Shown here one piece after another: positions 7,575 to 9,358 of a DNA stretch of 9,358 nt. The stretch spans positions 1-9,358 of the forward strand of contig SKZP01000609.1 of the NCBI GenBank assembly GCA_007127275.1. The letters are read 5' to 3'. The DNA is from Planctomycetota bacterium. GTDB lineage: Bacteria > Planctomycetota > UBA8742 > SKZP01. The notes under the pieces are model-generated. The model saw nothing but the letters and a program-made list of their open reading frames with translations. It was not told the origin of the DNA and made no database searches. Numbering within the stretch: the stretch's first letter is position 1; every line of letters starts with the position of its first letter. A program made the position numbers and the translations under genes.

Positions 7575-8645
7575 TCAGGCGAGCGCGGCCTGTACCTCCT
7601 CGAGGCTTGCCGTGGCGGTGCCGCGCTTCATTACGACGAGACCCCCGGCGACGTTGGCGAGGCGTGCCGCGACTTCGTGTGTCGCCCCCGTCGCGAGTGC
7701 CGCGGTGTACGTGGCAATGACCGTGTCCCCGGCACCGGTCACGTCGGCCACCTCGTCACTACCGTACACGGGAATCTCCAGCGGCTCGGGCGTTTCGCCC
7801 AACGAATCCAGCAGCAACATGCCGTACTTGCCGCGGGTGACGAGCAACGCCTCCAAGCCGAGGGTTTCCCGCAAGCGGACGGCGCGCTTCGCGAGCTGCG
7901 CCGGCTTCTCGGCAAGCCCCGGCTCGGCAAGCGTCGCCTCGACTTCGGCCACGTTCGGCGTGGCGGCAGTGAAGCCCGCGAACAACGGCGCCCGCAAGAG
8001 GTGCGCGTCCACCGTCGCCGGAATGGGCCGCGCCTCCCGCAAGCGACGCACCTCCGCCAGCAGCGGTTCACATACCACACCGAGGCCGTAGTCACTGATC
8101 ACGCACGCATCCAGCGACGCCCACACCTCGCGCAACTGTGCCGCAAGTGCGTCGGCGGCCGCTTCCGCCTGCAAGGTGTCGAGTGGTTCCTCGTAGTCGA
8201 GCCGCACCAGTTGTTGCACCGTCGAGTGATGTAGCCCGCCGAGGATGCGCACCTTGCACGTCGTCGGCCAGTCCACGACGGGATGTAGCCGCTGGTGCGA
8301 CGGCGCAATGCCGGCGTCGCAAAACAAACGCTTGAGCTCCGAGGCCGGTGCATCTTCGCCGACACAGCCCAGCACGACCACCTCGGCGCCGAGGGTCCGC
8401 GCATTCACCGCCGTGTTCGCCGCGCCGCCGGCGACTTCGAGCGTATGGTCGTGCTTGAGCACCACAACCGGTGCCTCTCGGCTGACCCGCTGACTGAATC
8501 CCACCAAGAACCGGTCGAGCATCACGTCGCCGACGACACCGAGTCGTACCGACGCTACTCGCTGCAACGCCCCGCGCAATGCGGCTCGCATGTCCTTGGA
8601 GCCGAGGGCTCCGTGTGCCCCGTTGCCAGTCGCTGCTTCGCTCAT
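7575..8645 (-). CDS. rfaE1: D-glycero-beta-D-manno-heptose-7-phosphate kinase (stand-alone, PfkB family)
   Basis: Cytoplasmic ribokinase-fold enzyme of 356 residues. It should phosphorylate heptose 7-phosphate at C1 with ATP, a step toward ADP-heptose for the LPS inner core. It aligns with the kinase half of E. coli HldE: GDVMLDRF (39-46), VSREAPVVVL (55-64, like ISPEAPVPV), AGGAANTAVNA (PfkB signature 1, 72-82), ISDYGLG (183-189), TPNVAEVEA (229-237), and DVTGAGDTVIATY (301-313), which carries the catalytic Asp307. The ending VMKRGTATAS mirrors VGKLGTSTVS just before the HldE linker. The protein then stops, so the cytidylyltransferase half is absent and must be encoded elsewhere. Another PfkB sugar kinase is less likely given the HldE-specific wording. 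I chose the ATG at 8645 because GGAG lies 5 bases before it; the GTG at 8651 overlaps that site. Confidence 0.9.
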   Translation of the reverse strand: MSEAATGNGAHGALGSKDMRAALRGALQRVASVRLGVVGDVMLDRFLVGFSQRVSREAPVVVLKHDHTLEVAGGAANTAVNARTLGAEVVVLGCVGEDAPASELKRLFCDAGIAPSHQRLHPVVDWPTTCKVRILGGLHHSTVQQLVRLDYEEPLDTLQAEAAADALAAQLREVWASLDACVISDYGLGVVCEPLLAEVRRLREARPIPATVDAHLLRAPLFAGFTAATPNVAEVEATLAEPGLAEKPAQLAKRAVRLRETLGLEALLVTRGKYGMLLLDSLGETPEPLEIPVYGSDEVADVTGAGDTVIATYTAALATGATHEVAARLANVAGGLVVMKRGTATASLEEVQAALA

Positions 8646-8650
8646 TCTCA

Positions 8651-8654
8651 CTCC
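8651..8654 (-). promoter_or_regulatory. Ribosome binding site of the heptose kinase gene
   Basis: The minus strand reads GGAGTGAGA and then ATG, placing GGAG 5 bases before the ATG at 8645. A GTG two codons upstream in the same frame shares a base with this site and is therefore a poor start. Confidence 0.6.
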
Positions 8655-8729
8655 AACGTGGTTTGGTGGCCCGGGACTCGCCGCGAGATGCCGTGCATCC
8701 CGTAGTCAGGGAACTGTTGATTCTACATG

Positions 8730-8759
8730 CCCACCGGCTGCAGCCCGCAGCCCGGGGGG
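8730..8759. repeat. REP-like doublet, first hairpin
   Basis: A GC-rich palindrome with a perfect inner stem GGCTGC (8736-8741) / GCAGCC (8747-8752) around AGCCC, extended outward by CCCACC against GGGGGG with a mismatch and a bulge. It is separated from the second hairpin by 23 bases. It lies about 85 bp upstream of the heptose kinase start. Confidence 0.6.
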
Positions 8760-8782
8760 GAGCGCCTCACCGAGTACAGATA

Positions 8783-8828
8783 CCCACGGGCCGCGGGCCG
8801 CAGCCCGTGGGCTTGTGCCCGACGTTCC
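8783..8828. repeat. REP-like doublet, second hairpin with conserved flank
   Basis: CCCACGGGC (8783-8791) and GCCCGTGGG (8803-8811) form a perfect 9-bp stem around an 11-base loop. The right arm and flank, AGCCCGTGGGCTTGT (8802-8816) then ACGTTCC, repeat the sequence at 5344-5368 with small insertions. The 15-base identity is well beyond chance in 9 kb. No T-run follows. Confidence 0.7.
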
Positions 8829-8949
8829 CGACTGCGGAATGCACGGCAAGAGATGAACGACCTTGCGTTTTCGTTTCCCCTTGATCCACAGGTTTTCGTG
8901 GCAAATGTGGCGGCAACACCACACGTCCGAACGTGAAACGGCTGTTCAT

Positions 8950-8973
8950 CCAAGTCCACGTTGCGCCCGTGGG
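8950..8973. repeat. REP-like palindrome, CCAAG-type copy
   Basis: CCAAGTCCACG (8950-8960) is identical to the left arms at 5285 and 6074. It pairs CCACG (8956-8960) with CGTGG (8968-8972) around TTGCGCC, a shorter stem than the copy at 6074. Confidence 0.55.
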
Positions 8974-9093
8974 TCGAAGACGGACGTGGGGAGTCGCAGA
9001 GGAGAAGTCCGACTGCCGTTCACGACTCGGTGATTCGTAGACCCCCGAGCCCGACTGCGTCGCTCCTGTTCGTCCGCATGGGAGGTAGCCCGC

Positions 9094-9157
9094 GGGGTTC
9101 GCCCCTCTTTTCAAGGGGGAGTGCTCGTACTAGACTTGGCGGGCGATGTCGCTCGCC
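9094..9157. other. Cluster of three hairpins
   Basis: GGGG-TTCG-CCCC (9094-9105) competes with CCCCT (9102-9106) / AGGGG (9114-9118) for the same bases. After 19 bases comes GGCGGGCG (9138-9145), loop ATGT, CGCTCGCC (9150-9157), an 8-bp stem with one G-T wobble. The overlap of the first two resembles alternative folding. It could also be unrelated palindromic repeat debris; no T-run or gene start anchors a function. Confidence 0.4.
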
Positions 9158-9236
9158 TGCATCATGGGCACGCACCGTGCGAAGGGGGCGCCACCTCCAC
9201 ACGCCTCGTGGTTTTGCGGTTTTTGTAGTATGGCTC

Positions 9237-9255
9237 GCTACGGAGACAACGTAGC
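9237..9255. repeat. 6-bp inverted repeat
   Basis: GCTACG (9237-9242) and CGTAGC (9250-9255) pair perfectly around GAGACAA. The bases before it (about 9209-9231) are unusually T-rich for this window. On the minus strand those bases are A-rich, so it is not a terminator for that strand. Function unknown. Confidence 0.35.
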
Positions 9256-9358
9256 CGCGTCGGGTTCGTTTCCTTTGACGTGCGGAACAGGACTGGTCGA
9301 CTTCGTCTCCTCGGGCAAGTTGTAGCAGCGCGCGACTGCGGAATGAAAACACTTCGAC

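Larger units (their letters stand above)
8646..9358. other. 713 bp gap without a credible gene, rich in hairpins
   Basis: This runs from the start of the heptose kinase to the window edge. Short open frames exist on both strands, but their translations are Arg-, Pro- and Gly-rich or come from the palindromes themselves. It holds the repeat doublet at 8730-8811, a further copy at 8950-8973, three hairpins at 9094-9157 and one at 9237-9255. The kinase promoter should lie in its first 150 bases; only an isolated TAGAAT (minus strand, 8720-8725) is visible. Confidence 0.6.

Noticed and set aside
8720..8725. TAGAAT on the minus strand as a -10 box for the heptose kinase.
   Set aside because: No -35-like hexamer lies at the right distance, because the bases upstream belong to the first hairpin of the doublet.
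8881..8890. TTGATCCACA, resembling the DnaA box TTATCCACA.
   Set aside because: It has an extra base, it is single, and no DnaA, ParAB or AT-rich unwinding region is nearby.
6057..9038. CGGTGATTCGT shared by 6057-6067 and 9028-9038.
   Set aside because: Eleven-base matches are expected by chance in this length, and the position relative to the palindromes differs.
8830..9345. The 12-base direct repeat GACTGCGGAATG at 8830-8841 and 9334-9345.
   Set aside because: A few 12-base repeats are expected by chance in 9 kb of skewed composition, and the flanks do not match.
9020..9352. A 110-codon minus-strand frame in the last gap.
   Set aside because: Very Arg-rich, no recognisable domain, partly made of the hairpin sequences, and no ribosome site. 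It could still be real, but nothing supports it.

Overview
This is a high-GC bacterial window with six protein genes in two converging blocks. Three genes read rightward: an N-terminally cut protein-arginine deiminase carrying a PKD domain, a secreted HEAT-repeat protein, and an Hsp90-family chaperone. Three read leftward: a GNAT acetyltransferase, a PAP2-family membrane phosphatase, and an RfaE1-type heptose-7-phosphate kinase. The blocks meet at about 5.24-5.38 kb. I found no tRNA, rRNA, CRISPR array, transposase or phage gene.

The heptose kinase points to a Gram-negative (LPS-type) envelope. High GC, a PKD-domain secreted enzyme, a secreted HEAT protein, and much non-coding DNA full of GC-rich palindromes would suit Planctomycetota or a related environmental lineage. 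That placement is an inference; no marker gene is present to settle it.

The most notable gene is the deiminase (bases 2-1903). Its middle and catalytic domains match the animal PAD enzymes motif for motif, including the Asp/His/Asp/Cys catalytic residues and the arginines that hold the peptide backbone. The region just before the middle domain, where animal PADs have their N-terminal domain, is a PKD domain instead. The residues expected at one of the two active-site calcium sites look changed. It is followed by the secreted HEAT protein (146 bp gap) and the Hsp90-like protein (58 bp further). That order suggests co-transcription, but a functional link is not shown.

On the left-reading side the kinase and the PAP2 phosphatase are 157 bp apart, and both would suit envelope saccharide or lipid metabolism. 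The acetyltransferase lies 469 bp further on and is probably a separate unit.

Three gaps (5237-5382, 5863-6331, 8646-9358) hold related palindromes built on the core CCACGGGC / GCCCGTGG, often joined to CCAAG or CTTG. They form a small REP-like repeat family, including a doublet of two hairpins at 8730-8811. The last 0.7 kb has no credible gene and several further hairpins.
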